From: Paracoccus aminophilus JCM 7686
GTDB taxonomy: Bacteria; Pseudomonadota; Alphaproteobacteria; Rhodobacterales; Rhodobacteraceae
Assembly: GCF_000444995.1 (NCBI RefSeq)
Contig: NC_022041.1
Coordinates: forward strand, 160,001 to 224,000
Direction: 5' to 3'
Length of the DNA: 64,000 bases
Shown here one piece after another: positions 1 through 9,305 of this stretch. Below the pieces are notes generated by a model. That model saw nothing but the letters and a program-made list of their open reading frames with translations. It did no database searches and was not told the origin of the DNA. The translations under genes and the position numbers were made by a program. How positions within the stretch are numbered: the stretch's first letter is position 1; each line of letters begins with the position of its first letter.

Positions 1-1311
<1,311 letters not shown>

Positions 1312-1405
1312 GATCCGGAAGAAGACAGACCTGTCTAAACTTCCAAAAGCATCAATACTTGGACAAACCGATCCCGAAAGGGAAACGCCGATTGCTTCTT
1401 TCCTG

Positions 1406-1521
1406 GTCTGGTGGCCAAAGCACGAGCGAAACACCCGATCCCATCCCGAACTCGGCAGTTAAGCGCCGTCGCGCCAATGGTACTGCGTCCTAAGACGTGG
1501 GAGAGTAGGTCACCGCCAGAC
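1406..1521 (+). rRNA. rrf: 5S ribosomal RNA
   Basis: About 116 nt. GTCTGGTGG at the 5' end pairs with CCGCCAGAC at the 3' end. The internal CCCGATCCCATCCCGAAC and the GGGAGAGTAGGTC box are typical of alphaproteobacterial 5S rRNA. It lies about 95 nt after the 23S end and 72 nt before tRNA-fMet, the standard Rhodobacteraceae rrn arrangement. Confidence 0.96.
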
Positions 1522-1593
1522 CTGGTAAGAAGCAAACATATCTCTCATAAACGATGATAAAAAAAAGCGCCGCAAAACCAGCAGCGCAACCGG

Positions 1594-1648
<55 letters not shown>

Positions 1649-1670
<22 letters not shown>

Positions 1671-1894
1671 AATCCAAATATAGATACAGAACAACCTCGC
1701 TCCGCGGGGATGTCCGCGTTCGTGGTTGCGCAGATGAGAAAACGCTCCCCAGGAGCGACGATCTCCGCGTAGCCAAGCAAAGACCCCCGCAACACAATCC
1801 CATCGGGATGCGTGACAGCCAGATCCTCCCCCTCAGCACATCCACGAAAAAGACGCCCATCCACCCGGACGGGCGCCCTCAAGGCATAGAGCAC
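1649..1894 (-). CDS. possible small ORF (81 codons) behind the DszA-like gene
   Basis: A GTG-initiated ORF begins 4 nt after the stop of the DszA-like gene, so translational coupling is possible. The first 65 codons read like a plausible soluble protein with normal codon use and no membrane segment. The last codons run antisense into tRNA-fMet, where the stop falls. That is odd for a functional gene and suggests either a gene that lost its natural end or chance. I do not recognise a family. Confidence 0.25.
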
Positions 1895-1898
1895 AGCC

Positions 1899-3203
1899 TC
1901 ACACCGCCGTCAGACCATAACGCTCCCGGATCGTCTCGCCCGACCTATAGGCATCACGGAAAACGCCGCGCGACTGAAGGATCGGAATCACTTTCTCCAC
2001 GAAGATCTGGGTGTCTTCCCGAATACGCGGCGGTTGGACCGTATAGCCGTCCACCGTGCCGTCCTGCCACAGATCAATGATCGCCTCGGCGACCTCTTCC
2101 GGCGTGCCGATCACCGCGCGATGGTGACCGGCCGAGCGGCGGATCGCCTGACGCGGGGTCAGCTCTTCATGGCGCAAAAGCTCGACCATGCCGAGCAGGA
2201 AACCAAGCGCGCCGCCCTGTTCTGGGTCGGGCATGACCTCCTCGGCGGTCAACACCTTATCCGGGTCGATCCGCGCCGGATCGAGGCCGAATTGACGCAG
2301 GAACTGGGCCAGAAGTTCCTCTTCATTCGCCGCGCCATGCAGCCGTTCATGCAGGCGCAAAGCTTCCTCGCGGGTGTCGGCGACAAAGGGAACCAGCCCC
2401 GGCACCAGCAGGATCTCGGCGGGATCGCGACCGAATTCCACGGCCTTCGCGTTCAGTTTTGCCCGGAACGCCTGCCCCGCCTGCCGCGACAGCACATTGG
2501 CATAGATGATCTCGCCATGACGCGCGGCGAAGGCAATGCCGCTCTCCGAGCCGCCCGCCTGCGCGATCACCGGATGGCGCTGCGGGCTGACCGGCACATT
2601 GAGCGGGCCCTTGATCGAGAAATATTCACCTTTGAAATCAATGGGCGCGCCGGTCGAGGCCTCCCAGAACTGTCCGTCGGGCGCGGGTTTTGCACCGGGC
2701 GTCCAGCTCGTCCAAAGCTGCTTGACCACATCGAGAAACTCATTCGCGCGATCATAGCGCGCCTTGCGCGGCGGCAGCGGCTCGGCGCCGAAATTGGCCG
2801 CGACATCGGGGTTGAACGAGCTGACCATATTCACGATCAGCCGCCCGCCGGACATGACATCGACGCTTTGGGCGCGGCGCGCGAGGTTATAGGGCGAGTT
2901 ATAGGTGGTCGACATCGTTGCCACCAAGCCGATATCGGGCACTTGCGCCGCAAGATGGGTCAGCAGGATCAGCGGGTCGATCGTGTGGAAGGGACGGGTG
3001 TTCGCCCCGGTGCGCAGCGCCGGATGGTCTGACAGGAACAGCGCGTCAAACCGGCCCTGATGGGCCAGCCGTGCAATCTCGAGATAGAAGTTCGGGTCGT
3101 TGATATCCTCGAGCCGGGTCGCGCCGTGACGCCAGGCGGGCTCGATATAGCCCGTGGTGTTCAGGCCGATATTGAGATGGAGTTCGCGTTGGGCGCGCGC
3201 CAT
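1899..3203 (-). CDS. FMNH2-dependent monooxygenase, NtaA/SnaA/DszA family
   Basis: 434-residue flavin-dependent class C monooxygenase of the luciferase-like superfamily, NtaA/SnaA/SoxA/DszA branch. These enzymes use FMNH2 supplied by a separate reductase; DszA cleaves a C-S bond in dibenzothiophene sulfone. Family signs: an N-terminal LHLNIGL strand, the WRHG motif, FDALFLSD, a long central segment with SPQRHPVIAQAGGSESG (FMN phosphate region) and the C-terminal FVEKVIPILQSRGVFRDAYR segment. Length fits the family (about 440-450). The open frame extends 107 codons upstream, but the ATG at 3203 starts the alignable protein. A 160-codon gene lies 44 nt upstream on the same strand, and a DszC-like gene diverges beyond it. 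The substrate is inferred only to be organosulfur (or possibly a chelator or sulfonate). Confidence 0.85.
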   Translation of the reverse strand: MARAQRELHLNIGLNTTGYIEPAWRHGATRLEDINDPNFYLEIARLAHQGRFDALFLSDHPALRTGANTRPFHTIDPLILLTHLAAQVPDIGLVATMSTTYNSPYNLARRAQSVDVMSGGRLIVNMVSSFNPDVAANFGAEPLPPRKARYDRANEFLDVVKQLWTSWTPGAKPAPDGQFWEASTGAPIDFKGEYFSIKGPLNVPVSPQRHPVIAQAGGSESGIAFAARHGEIIYANVLSRQAGQAFRAKLNAKAVEFGRDPAEILLVPGLVPFVADTREEALRLHERLHGAANEEELLAQFLRQFGLDPARIDPDKVLTAEEVMPDPEQGGALGFLLGMVELLRHEELTPRQAIRRSAGHHRAVIGTPEEVAEAIIDLWQDGTVDGYTVQPPRIREDTQIFVEKVIPILQSRGVFRDAYRSGETIRERYGLTAV

Positions 3204-3247
3204 GGGAAGTGCCTCATTCGAAAAGTGTCGGGAAAGATCGGCGGGCC

Positions 3248-3730
3248 TCAGGCCCGGTGGGGCTGACAGGCCGCGCGCGACAGGGTTTGCCACGGGTTCT
3301 CGCCCTGAGCCGCGACCAGCGGCGCGCTGCCCCAAAGCTCGAGCTTGCGGCGCAACCGGGGCTGGCCGGGGCTGGTGGTGAAGCTCGGGAAGGGCAGGGG
3401 CGCGCTGCCAAGCGTCAGCCGCTCGCGCCCGTCCGAGACCTCGAGGACCGGCTGGTGGAACACCGCCGAGCCGATGCAGAGATGCAGATAGCGGGTCGAG
3501 AGATCGACCAGAACCGGCACCCAACGCCCCGCCGCGACGATATGGACCCAGGGCAGCATCTCGATCTGAGCGCGCAGCTGGTCGCTGTGAAAGCCGAGGC
3601 TGCGGCTTGGGTCGAAGAAAAGCGCCTCGTCGGCAAGGTCGAAAAGCCCCGGCTCTGGCTGATCGCAGAGCGGGTCCCAGATGATGAATCGGGGACGTGC
3701 GCAGCTCTTGTCTTGGATCGGGTCCGGCAT
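3248..3730 (-). CDS. unknown protein upstream of the DszA-like monooxygenase
   Basis: 160 residues, not recognised. It shows no signal peptide, no clear membrane segment and no catalytic motif I can name; the middle (about residues 45-95) is hydrophobic and beta-rich, with WVHIVAAGRWVPVLVD. The ATG at 3730 is preferred over an upstream ATG at 3919 because the added residues look like untranslated leader and overlap the promoter region. It lies 44 nt before the DszA-like gene on the same strand, so the two are probably co-transcribed from the divergent 3731-3957 region. The overlapping plus-strand ORF has the arginine/glutamine-rich look of a shadow. Confidence 0.6.
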   Translation of the reverse strand: MPDPIQDKSCARPRFIIWDPLCDQPEPGLFDLADEALFFDPSRSLGFHSDQLRAQIEMLPWVHIVAAGRWVPVLVDLSTRYLHLCIGSAVFHQPVLEVSDGRERLTLGSAPLPFPSFTTSPGQPRLRRKLELWGSAPLVAAQGENPWQTLSRAACQPHRA

Positions 3731-3957
3731 CGGAAGCTCTTTCTGGTCTGTGGGTAACTCTACTTTTCCAATATATGAATGTCTATTTTCTACTCGGGCG
3801 CGGGCGGGGAAGATGCTTCTCGCGAGCTTCCGTGAAACACAAGGAATTTGCTCTTTTTGTGCTGAAACCGGCACGCGCGGCAAAAACTCCGAAAGATCTG
3901 TGGCATCTCTATGTGTCAAACATCTATAAACGGAGTATATATTGAAATGGTGATTCC
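3731..3957. promoter_or_regulatory. divergent promoter region of the DszA-like and DszC-like genes
   Basis: A 227-bp intergenic region between oppositely oriented monooxygenase operons. It is clearly AT-richer than its flanks, with two near-symmetrical AT tracts: AATATATGAATG around 3769-3781 facing the minus-strand gene, and AGTATATATTGAAATGG around 3933-3949 facing the plus-strand gene. The octamer TAGACATT (minus strand, 3778-3785) recurs upstream of the solute-binding-protein gene at 6554-6561. Exact -35/-10 boxes cannot be fixed by eye. Confidence 0.5.
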
Positions 3958-5196
3958 ATGGCTCTGCACGCCCAACTTCTCCCCGAGCCCATTCCGACGG
4001 CGCCGACCCTTCAGTCGATCTATGCGGCTCTTCCCGATCTGGTTCTGCGCATCCGCGAAGACGCTGCCCGGCGCGACCGCGAGCGCATTCTGCCCTTCGA
4101 GCCCTTCGACTGGATCCGCGAGGCGCGCATCGGCACGCTGCTGGTTCCGGTCGAATATGGCGGCCCCGGCGGCAAGGTGACGGATTACATCGAGGTCATT
4201 CGCCAGCTTGGCGCGGGCGATAGCAATGTGGCCCACGCCCTCCGCAGCCATTTCAACTTTGCGGAATCGATCGTGCTGCGCTCCCTTCTGCAACCGGACG
4301 GGCTCGCCTTCGAGCGGCTGCTGTCGGGCGCGATCTTTGCCGGCGCGCATACCGAGAACCAGACCAAACATCCGATCGACATCGGCACGACCCTGACGCG
4401 CGCAGGCGATCACTACATCCTGCATGGCCGCAAGCATTATGCGACCGGCACGGCTTTTGCCGATTACGGCTCGTTCAGCGCGGTCAATGAAGAGGGCGAG
4501 GCGGTTTTCGTGATGATCCCGACCGACCGCGAGGGCGTCACTGTGCTCGATGACTGGGACGGCATGGGCCAGCGGCTGACCGCCTCGGGCGGCGTGGTTC
4601 TGGATCACGTCCGGGTCGAGCCCGAAGAGATCGGCACGCGCGATCTCAGCACGCTCATCGGGCGGCACACTTCGACTTTGCGCCAGCTGCACCTCGCGGC
4701 TTCGGCGGCGGGTGCGGTGGCCGGTGCCTTGGCGGATGCGCAGGACTATGTCCTCGAACATGCGCGGGCCGCGAACCACAGCCATGCCCGCTTTGCCCGC
4801 GACGATCTCTTCGTGCAGAAGGTGCTGGGCGATGTCTCGGCGCTGGCCTACGGCGTCGATGCCGCCATCCGCGCCGCGGCGCTCGAGCAGGAAGGCGTGG
4901 CCACGGCGATCCTCGAAGGGCGGCCGAATGACGAGGTCGAGCCTCTGGTCATTCAGGCGGCGCTGAATGGCGCGCGGGCCCAGCTGGTCTCGGGGCAGTT
5001 GGCGCTGGAAGCGGCGGGCAAGATCTTCGAGCTGGGCGGCGGCTCGGCGACCTCGTCGCGGTTCAACCTCGACCGGCACTGGCGCAATATCCGCACCGTG
5101 CTGAACCACAATCCGCTGAACCATAAGGCGCGGGTGATCGGGGATTATATGCTCAACGGCACCACGACCCATCTGGAGGAGGGCCGGGTTTTCTGA
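3958..5196 (+). CDS. DszC/SfnB-type flavin monooxygenase, acyl-CoA dehydrogenase fold
   Basis: 412 residues of the acyl-CoA dehydrogenase fold, in the branch containing DszC (dibenzothiophene monooxygenase) and SfnB-type sulfur-acquisition oxidoreductases. Such enzymes use FMNH2 and oxygen rather than acyl-CoA. Family signs: LLVPVEYGGPGG near residue 60, the central TENQ...GRKHYATG segment, the PTDREGVT..DDWDGMGQR..ASG block, and a C-terminal HWRNIRTVLNHNPLNHKAR followed by LNGT, which matches DszC block for block. The catalytic Glu of true acyl-CoA dehydrogenases is not evident. The ATG at 3958 follows an AT-rich promoter region. It is transcribed alone and closed by a terminator at 5229-5255. 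It likely acts with the DszA-like and DszB-like proteins on an organosulfur substrate. Confidence 0.85.
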   Translation: MALHAQLLPEPIPTAPTLQSIYAALPDLVLRIREDAARRDRERILPFEPFDWIREARIGTLLVPVEYGGPGGKVTDYIEVIRQLGAGDSNVAHALRSHFNFAESIVLRSLLQPDGLAFERLLSGAIFAGAHTENQTKHPIDIGTTLTRAGDHYILHGRKHYATGTAFADYGSFSAVNEEGEAVFVMIPTDREGVTVLDDWDGMGQRLTASGGVVLDHVRVEPEEIGTRDLSTLIGRHTSTLRQLHLAASAAGAVAGALADAQDYVLEHARAANHSHARFARDDLFVQKVLGDVSALAYGVDAAIRAAALEQEGVATAILEGRPNDEVEPLVIQAALNGARAQLVSGQLALEAAGKIFELGGGSATSSRFNLDRHWRNIRTVLNHNPLNHKARVIGDYMLNGTTTHLEEGRVF

Positions 5197-5228
5197 CCCG
5201 CCCACCCCCAGCCAGACACCATAAATGA

Positions 5229-5255
5229 AAACGGCCCGCGCGATGCGGGCCGTTT
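5229..5255. terminator. intrinsic terminator between convergent genes
   Basis: A perfect 11-bp stem AAACGGCCCGC / GCGGGCCGTTT with a 5-nt loop, flanked by short A and T tracts. It lies between the DszC-like gene and the convergent aldo/keto reductase and can serve both. Confidence 0.85.
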
Positions 5256-5280
5256 GCTTTTGGGGGGCTTGCGGATGCGA

Positions 5281-6327
5281 TCAGCTCCGCGCGCGCAGGA
5301 AGGCCGGTTGGGCGTCCGAGCTGCGGGCAACGCGGCCCTCGATCGGATGGCTCGGATCGTTGAAACCATGGGTCGAGGCATGGCCGGGCGTGACCAAACC
5401 ATCGACGAAAGCGTCATCCTCGGCGGTCAGGCGGGTGTCGAGCGCCTGGATATAGCCGTCCCAATGCTCTTCGGTGCGCGGACCGGCGATGGTCGAGGTC
5501 ACAAGCTGGTTTTCCAGAACCCAAGCCAGCGCGAATTGCGTCGGGGTCAAGCCGCGCGAGCGGGCGTAATCGGCCACTTTCTGTGCGATTTCGACCGATT
5601 CCGGGCGCCATTCGGTTTCGAGAATCCGTTTGTCGCCGCGGCCCGCACGGGTATCGGCACCCGGCGCTTCGCCCGGCACATATTTCCCGGTCAACACACC
5701 GCGCGCCAGCGGCGAATAGGTGACGGTGCCCAGACCGAAATAGGCGGCGGCGGGCAGTTCCTCGCGCTCGGCGGCGCGGGTGACGATGTTGTAAAGCGGC
5801 TGGCTGGCGACGGGGCGGTCAATGCCCAGCTTGTCGGCCAGATGTGCGACCTCGGCAATGCGCCAGGCGCGGAAGTTCGAGACGCCGTAATAGCGCAGCT
5901 TGCCCTGCTGGATCAGATCGCCAATGGCGCGCAGCGGCTCTTCGAGCGGCGCGTCGAAAATCGCGCGGTGGAAATAGAGGATGTCGATGTAATCGGTGCC
6001 CAGACGCTTCAGCTGGCCTTCGACGTTCTGGATGATCCATTTGCGCGACTGACCGCCCAAATTCGGGCCGACGGCGCGGGAGTTGGTGAATTTCGTCGCC
6101 AGAACCCAATGATCGCGCGATTTGGCAATGCCTTTGCCGACGGTGATCTCGGAGGCGCCATCATGGTAAACATCGGCGGTGTCGATGAAGTTGATGCCCT
6201 GATCCTTGGCCTGATCGATGATGCGGAAGGCGACATCATCCGGGGTCGGGCCGCCAAACATCATGGTGCCAAGCGTGATCGGCGAAACTTTGAGGGCGCT
6301 GCGGCCCAGATAGCGATATGCGACCAT
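5281..6327 (-). CDS. aldo/keto reductase
   Basis: 348-residue NADPH-dependent aldo/keto reductase, single TIM-barrel domain. The catalytic tetrad is visible: D49 and Y54 in FIDTADVY, K79 in LATKF, H120 in LYFHR. The phosphate-binding segment near residues 205-260 (YSPLARGVLTGKY, then TIAGPRTEEHW) is also present. The family usually has 310-350 residues. It lies inside the organosulfur block, convergent with the DszC-like gene and divergent from the solute-binding-protein gene. That makes a role in reducing a carbonyl product of desulfurisation possible, but this is inference from position only. Confidence 0.9.
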   Translation of the reverse strand: MVAYRYLGRSALKVSPITLGTMMFGGPTPDDVAFRIIDQAKDQGINFIDTADVYHDGASEITVGKGIAKSRDHWVLATKFTNSRAVGPNLGGQSRKWIIQNVEGQLKRLGTDYIDILYFHRAIFDAPLEEPLRAIGDLIQQGKLRYYGVSNFRAWRIAEVAHLADKLGIDRPVASQPLYNIVTRAAEREELPAAAYFGLGTVTYSPLARGVLTGKYVPGEAPGADTRAGRGDKRILETEWRPESVEIAQKVADYARSRGLTPTQFALAWVLENQLVTSTIAGPRTEEHWDGYIQALDTRLTAEDDAFVDGLVTPGHASTHGFNDPSHPIEGRVARSSDAQPAFLRARS

Positions 6328-6632
6328 TGCGGTCTCCTTTCATGGCGCGCGAACGAGGCCTTGCTGATTCGTCGCGCGGTCTTTGATTTCCTTCGGCCCG
6401 GATCAGGGCGCTCAGAGGTCGTTCCTTCTGAGGGAGAGGGCACCGGCGCGGGTTTCCTTCCACACGAAACGAGGGTGAAAGAAGGTTCCTCCTTTATTTG
6501 CTCTATGACCCGGGAGCGCCTGCTTTGGCGGCTTTATTTATTGAGTTAGTTGGTAGACATTGTCAATGAAGCTAACCCGGTCGCCTCCGACGTGACCTTC
6601 AGGCGCGACCATCAAAGGCAAATCCATTCATC
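6328..6632. promoter_or_regulatory. divergent promoter region, aldo/keto reductase and solute-binding protein
   Basis: About 305 bp without a gene. The segment 6530-6575 is AT-rich and contains the palindrome CATTG-T-CAATG (6558-6568), enclosed by GTTAG at about 6545 and CTAAC at about 6573. This is a plausible operator next to a promoter for the plus-strand gene. TAGACATT at 6554-6561 is shared with the divergent monooxygenase promoter region. The rest of the gap shows nothing recognisable. Confidence 0.4.
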
Positions 6633-8249
6633 ATGAGCACCTCCGCAAATCTTTCCCGTCGCGGTTTTCTGTATGGTTCGGCGGCACTTGGCGCATCGCT
6701 GGGACTGAGCGCCTTGCCGTTTTCCGCGGCGCTGGCGCAAGAGATCAAGCCCGGCGGCACCGCCGTCATCGCTTTGTCCTCCGAGCCGCCGGTGATCTCG
6801 GCGCTGGGGCATACGGCCTATTACACGGTCTTCGTCTCGGGCAAGACCAACGAGGGCCTGCTGGCCTATGATTTCGACCTGACGCCGAAGCCGCAGCTTG
6901 CGACCGAATGGAAGGTCAGCGACGACGGATTGCGCTATGATTTCACTTTGCGCGACGGGGTGAAATGGCATGACGGCACGCCCTTTACCTCGAAGGATGT
7001 CGCCTTCTCGCTCAAGACGATCAAAGAGGTTCATCCGCGCGGGCGCAACACCTTCGCCAATGTGACCGATGTTCAGACCCCGGACGATCAGCATGTGACG
7101 CTGATCCTCAGCGAGCCCGCGCCCTATCTGATCCGCGCGCTCGCGGCCTCGGAAACCCCGATCGTGCCGGTCCATCTCTATGGCACCGGCGAGCCGCTGG
7201 AAAACCCTGCCCAGAATGCGCCGGTCGGCACCGGGCCTTATGTTTTCAAGGAATGGGTGCGCGGCAGCCATATCATCTATGACCGCAATCCCGACTATTG
7301 GGATCAGCCGAAGCCCGCGATTGACCGGCTGGTGATCCGCTTCCTGCCCGATGCCGCCGCCCGCGTCGCCGCGATTGAATCCGGCGAGGTCCATATCGCG
7401 CCGGGCGAGCCGATCCCGATTGCCGATCTGTCGCGGATCGAGCAGAACCCCGAGCTCGGGCTCGAGTGGAACGGCTATCAATATGCCAATGGCGTGCGCC
7501 GGGTCGAATTCAACCTCGACCGCCCGATTTTCCAGGATGTCCGAGTGCGCAAGGCCTTCGCTCAGGTCATCGACCCCGAGGTTATTCTGAACCTCACGAA
7601 TTTCGGCTATGGCCATGTGCTGAACGGGCCGATCCATCCCAATCTCAAGGACTTCTATTTCGCGGATCTACCGCGCCATGAGATCAATCCGACCAAGGCC
7701 GAGGCACTTCTCGACGAAGCGGGCCATCCGCGCGGCAGTGACGGCACCCGGTTCAGCGTCCATCTCGATTATGTGCCGGGCAGCGAAGGCACGCGGCGGG
7801 GCGCGGAATATATCCGGCAGGCGCTGCAACAGATCGGGGTCGACGCCCAGATCCGCGCGCAGGATTTCGCGACCTATACCAAGCGCGTCTACACCGACCG
7901 CGATTTCGACTTCCTTTATAACGGCATGTCGAACCTCTTTGACCCGACGGTGGGCGTGCAGCGGCTTTACTGGTCGAAGAACTTCAAGCCCGGCGTGCCC
8001 TTCTCGAATGGCTCGCATTACCACAACCCCGAGGTGGATCAACTTCTGGAGGCCTCGGCGGTCGAGAATGACCACCAGAAGCGCCGCCAGCAATGGCGCC
8101 GCATCCAAGAGATCCTCTTCGAGGATATTCCCTCGATCTATACCGTCACCAGCCCCGAACACACTGTCTTCAATCGCAAGATCGCGGGCCATACGCCCGA
8201 TGCGGCGGGGCTTTTCGGCAATGGCTCGGACATCCATTTCATCGCGTAA
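6633..8249 (+). CDS. ABC transporter solute-binding protein, dipeptide/nickel type, Tat-exported
   Basis: 538-residue periplasmic binding protein of the SBP_bac_5 (DppA/OppA/NikA) family. A twin-arginine signal is clear: SRRGFL at residues 8-13, a hydrophobic stretch to about 33, and a cleavage site after ALA before QEIKPGG. Family landmarks follow: LATEWKVSDDGLRYDFTLRD, GVKWHDGTPFTSKDVAFS, then GTGPYVFKEW and RNPDYW. It is the only binding protein near the minus-strand permease/ATPase operon 9894-14052, which lacks one of its own, so it very likely delivers substrate to that importer. The DszB-like gene follows after 12 nt, so the two are co-transcribed; this couples uptake to desulfurisation. 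Confidence 0.92.
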   Translation: MSTSANLSRRGFLYGSAALGASLGLSALPFSAALAQEIKPGGTAVIALSSEPPVISALGHTAYYTVFVSGKTNEGLLAYDFDLTPKPQLATEWKVSDDGLRYDFTLRDGVKWHDGTPFTSKDVAFSLKTIKEVHPRGRNTFANVTDVQTPDDQHVTLILSEPAPYLIRALAASETPIVPVHLYGTGEPLENPAQNAPVGTGPYVFKEWVRGSHIIYDRNPDYWDQPKPAIDRLVIRFLPDAAARVAAIESGEVHIAPGEPIPIADLSRIEQNPELGLEWNGYQYANGVRRVEFNLDRPIFQDVRVRKAFAQVIDPEVILNLTNFGYGHVLNGPIHPNLKDFYFADLPRHEINPTKAEALLDEAGHPRGSDGTRFSVHLDYVPGSEGTRRGAEYIRQALQQIGVDAQIRAQDFATYTKRVYTDRDFDFLYNGMSNLFDPTVGVQRLYWSKNFKPGVPFSNGSHYHNPEVDQLLEASAVENDHQKRRQQWRRIQEILFEDIPSIYTVTSPEHTVFNRKIAGHTPDAAGLFGNGSDIHFIA

Positions 8250-8261
8250 ACGGAGGCAGAT

Positions 8262-9302
8262 ATGACACTGCAGAACACGGCGACCCTTTGGTATACGCGC
8301 TGCCCGGTGCCGACCCCGGTCGGGCTGGCGGCCCAGTTGGGCTGGCTCGAAAAGGCCTTCACCGAGAAGGGCGTGAAGCTTGAATCGATCATCGACAGCA
8401 ATGATCGCAACATCCGCCAGAGCCATTTCAATCACACGCTGAAATGGTCCTTCCGCCATGGCGGCAATGTGCCGCCGATCCGCGCCCGCTCAGAGGGGCG
8501 CGACACCCGGCTGATCGGCGTGACCTGGACCGATGAATATCAGGCGCTGGTCACGCTGCCGGGCTCGGGGATCAAGACAGCGGCCGATCTCAAGGGGCGG
8601 CGTCTGGGCGTGCCGAAGCGGCCGCAAGAGGATGTCTTCGTCGTCGATTTCTGGCGCGCGACCGCGCTCAAGGGCTTTGAATCGGCGCTTCAGCTTGCCG
8701 GGATCGCCAAGGAGGAGGTCGACTATACCGACATTCTCTTCGACGAGGGGATTCTCGCCGCAGCCGGTGCCGAGGCCGAGCTCTTCGGGCTCAAGCGCCG
8801 CGCGCCCTATGGGCCGGAAATCCGCGCGCTCTTCCGGGGCGAGGTTGATGCGATCTATGTCAAAGGCGCGCCGGGTCTGGCCGCGGCCAATCTGATCGGC
8901 GCGCATGAGGTGATTTCCTTCGGCTTCCACGAAGATCCGGCGATCCGCATCAATTCGGGCTCGCCCCGGCTGCTGACGGTCGATGGCGCGCTGCTCGATG
9001 AGCGCCCCGATCTGGTGGCGACGCTGATCACCACGATCCGCGCCGCCGGAGACTGGGCCGCCGCTCATCCCGAGGATACCGTGCGCTTTGCTGCCAGCGA
9101 AACCGCCGCGACCGAAGAGCAGATCCGCGCGGCCCATGGCCCCCAGCTTGCGACCAGCCTTGGCCTGTCGCTTGATCCGACGCTTCTGGCGGCGGTCGAA
9201 AGCTACAAGGATTTCCTGTTCCGCAACGGTTTTCTCGATCAGGATTTCAGCATTGCCGATTGGGTCGATCACCGCGCCTGGGACGCGGCGGCAGCGGCCT
9301 AG
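8262..9302 (+). CDS. DszB-like sulfinate desulfinase
   Basis: 346 residues with a type-2 periplasmic-binding fold (NMT1/SsuA-like) but no signal peptide, so probably a cytoplasmic enzyme and not a binding protein. It resembles 2'-hydroxybiphenyl-2-sulfinate desulfinase DszB. The active-site residues of DszB (Cys27, His60, Arg70, Gly73) have counterparts Cys14 in RCPVPT, His55 in SHF, Arg65 and Gly68 in RHGGNVPP, and the His-to-Arg spacing of 10 is identical. Further shared blocks are TRLIGVT, KTAADLKGRRLGVP, FRGEVDAIYV and the C-terminal LFRNGFLDQDFSIADW. Automatic annotation would call it an ABC transporter substrate-binding protein. DszB releases sulfite from an aromatic sulfinate; here only the reaction type is inferred. 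It lies 12 nt after the binding-protein gene. Confidence 0.8.
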   Translation: MTLQNTATLWYTRCPVPTPVGLAAQLGWLEKAFTEKGVKLESIIDSNDRNIRQSHFNHTLKWSFRHGGNVPPIRARSEGRDTRLIGVTWTDEYQALVTLPGSGIKTAADLKGRRLGVPKRPQEDVFVVDFWRATALKGFESALQLAGIAKEEVDYTDILFDEGILAAAGAEAELFGLKRRAPYGPEIRALFRGEVDAIYVKGAPGLAAANLIGAHEVISFGFHEDPAIRINSGSPRLLTVDGALLDERPDLVATLITTIRAAGDWAAAHPEDTVRFAASETAATEEQIRAAHGPQLATSLGLSLDPTLLAAVESYKDFLFRNGFLDQDFSIADWVDHRAWDAAAAA

Positions 9303-9305
9303 GCC

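Noticed and set aside
3209..3757. A 182-codon plus-strand ORF opposite the unknown 160-residue gene
   Set aside because: Composition is that of a shadow frame (Arg, Gln, Ala rich), while the minus-strand frame reads naturally and sits in operon with the DszA-like gene.
5254..6549. A 431-codon plus-strand ORF
   Set aside because: Antisense shadow of the aldo/keto reductase, which has an intact catalytic tetrad.
8262..9302. Annotation as an ABC transporter substrate-binding protein
   Set aside because: There is no signal peptide and the DszB catalytic residues are present; the fold similarity alone explains the usual label.
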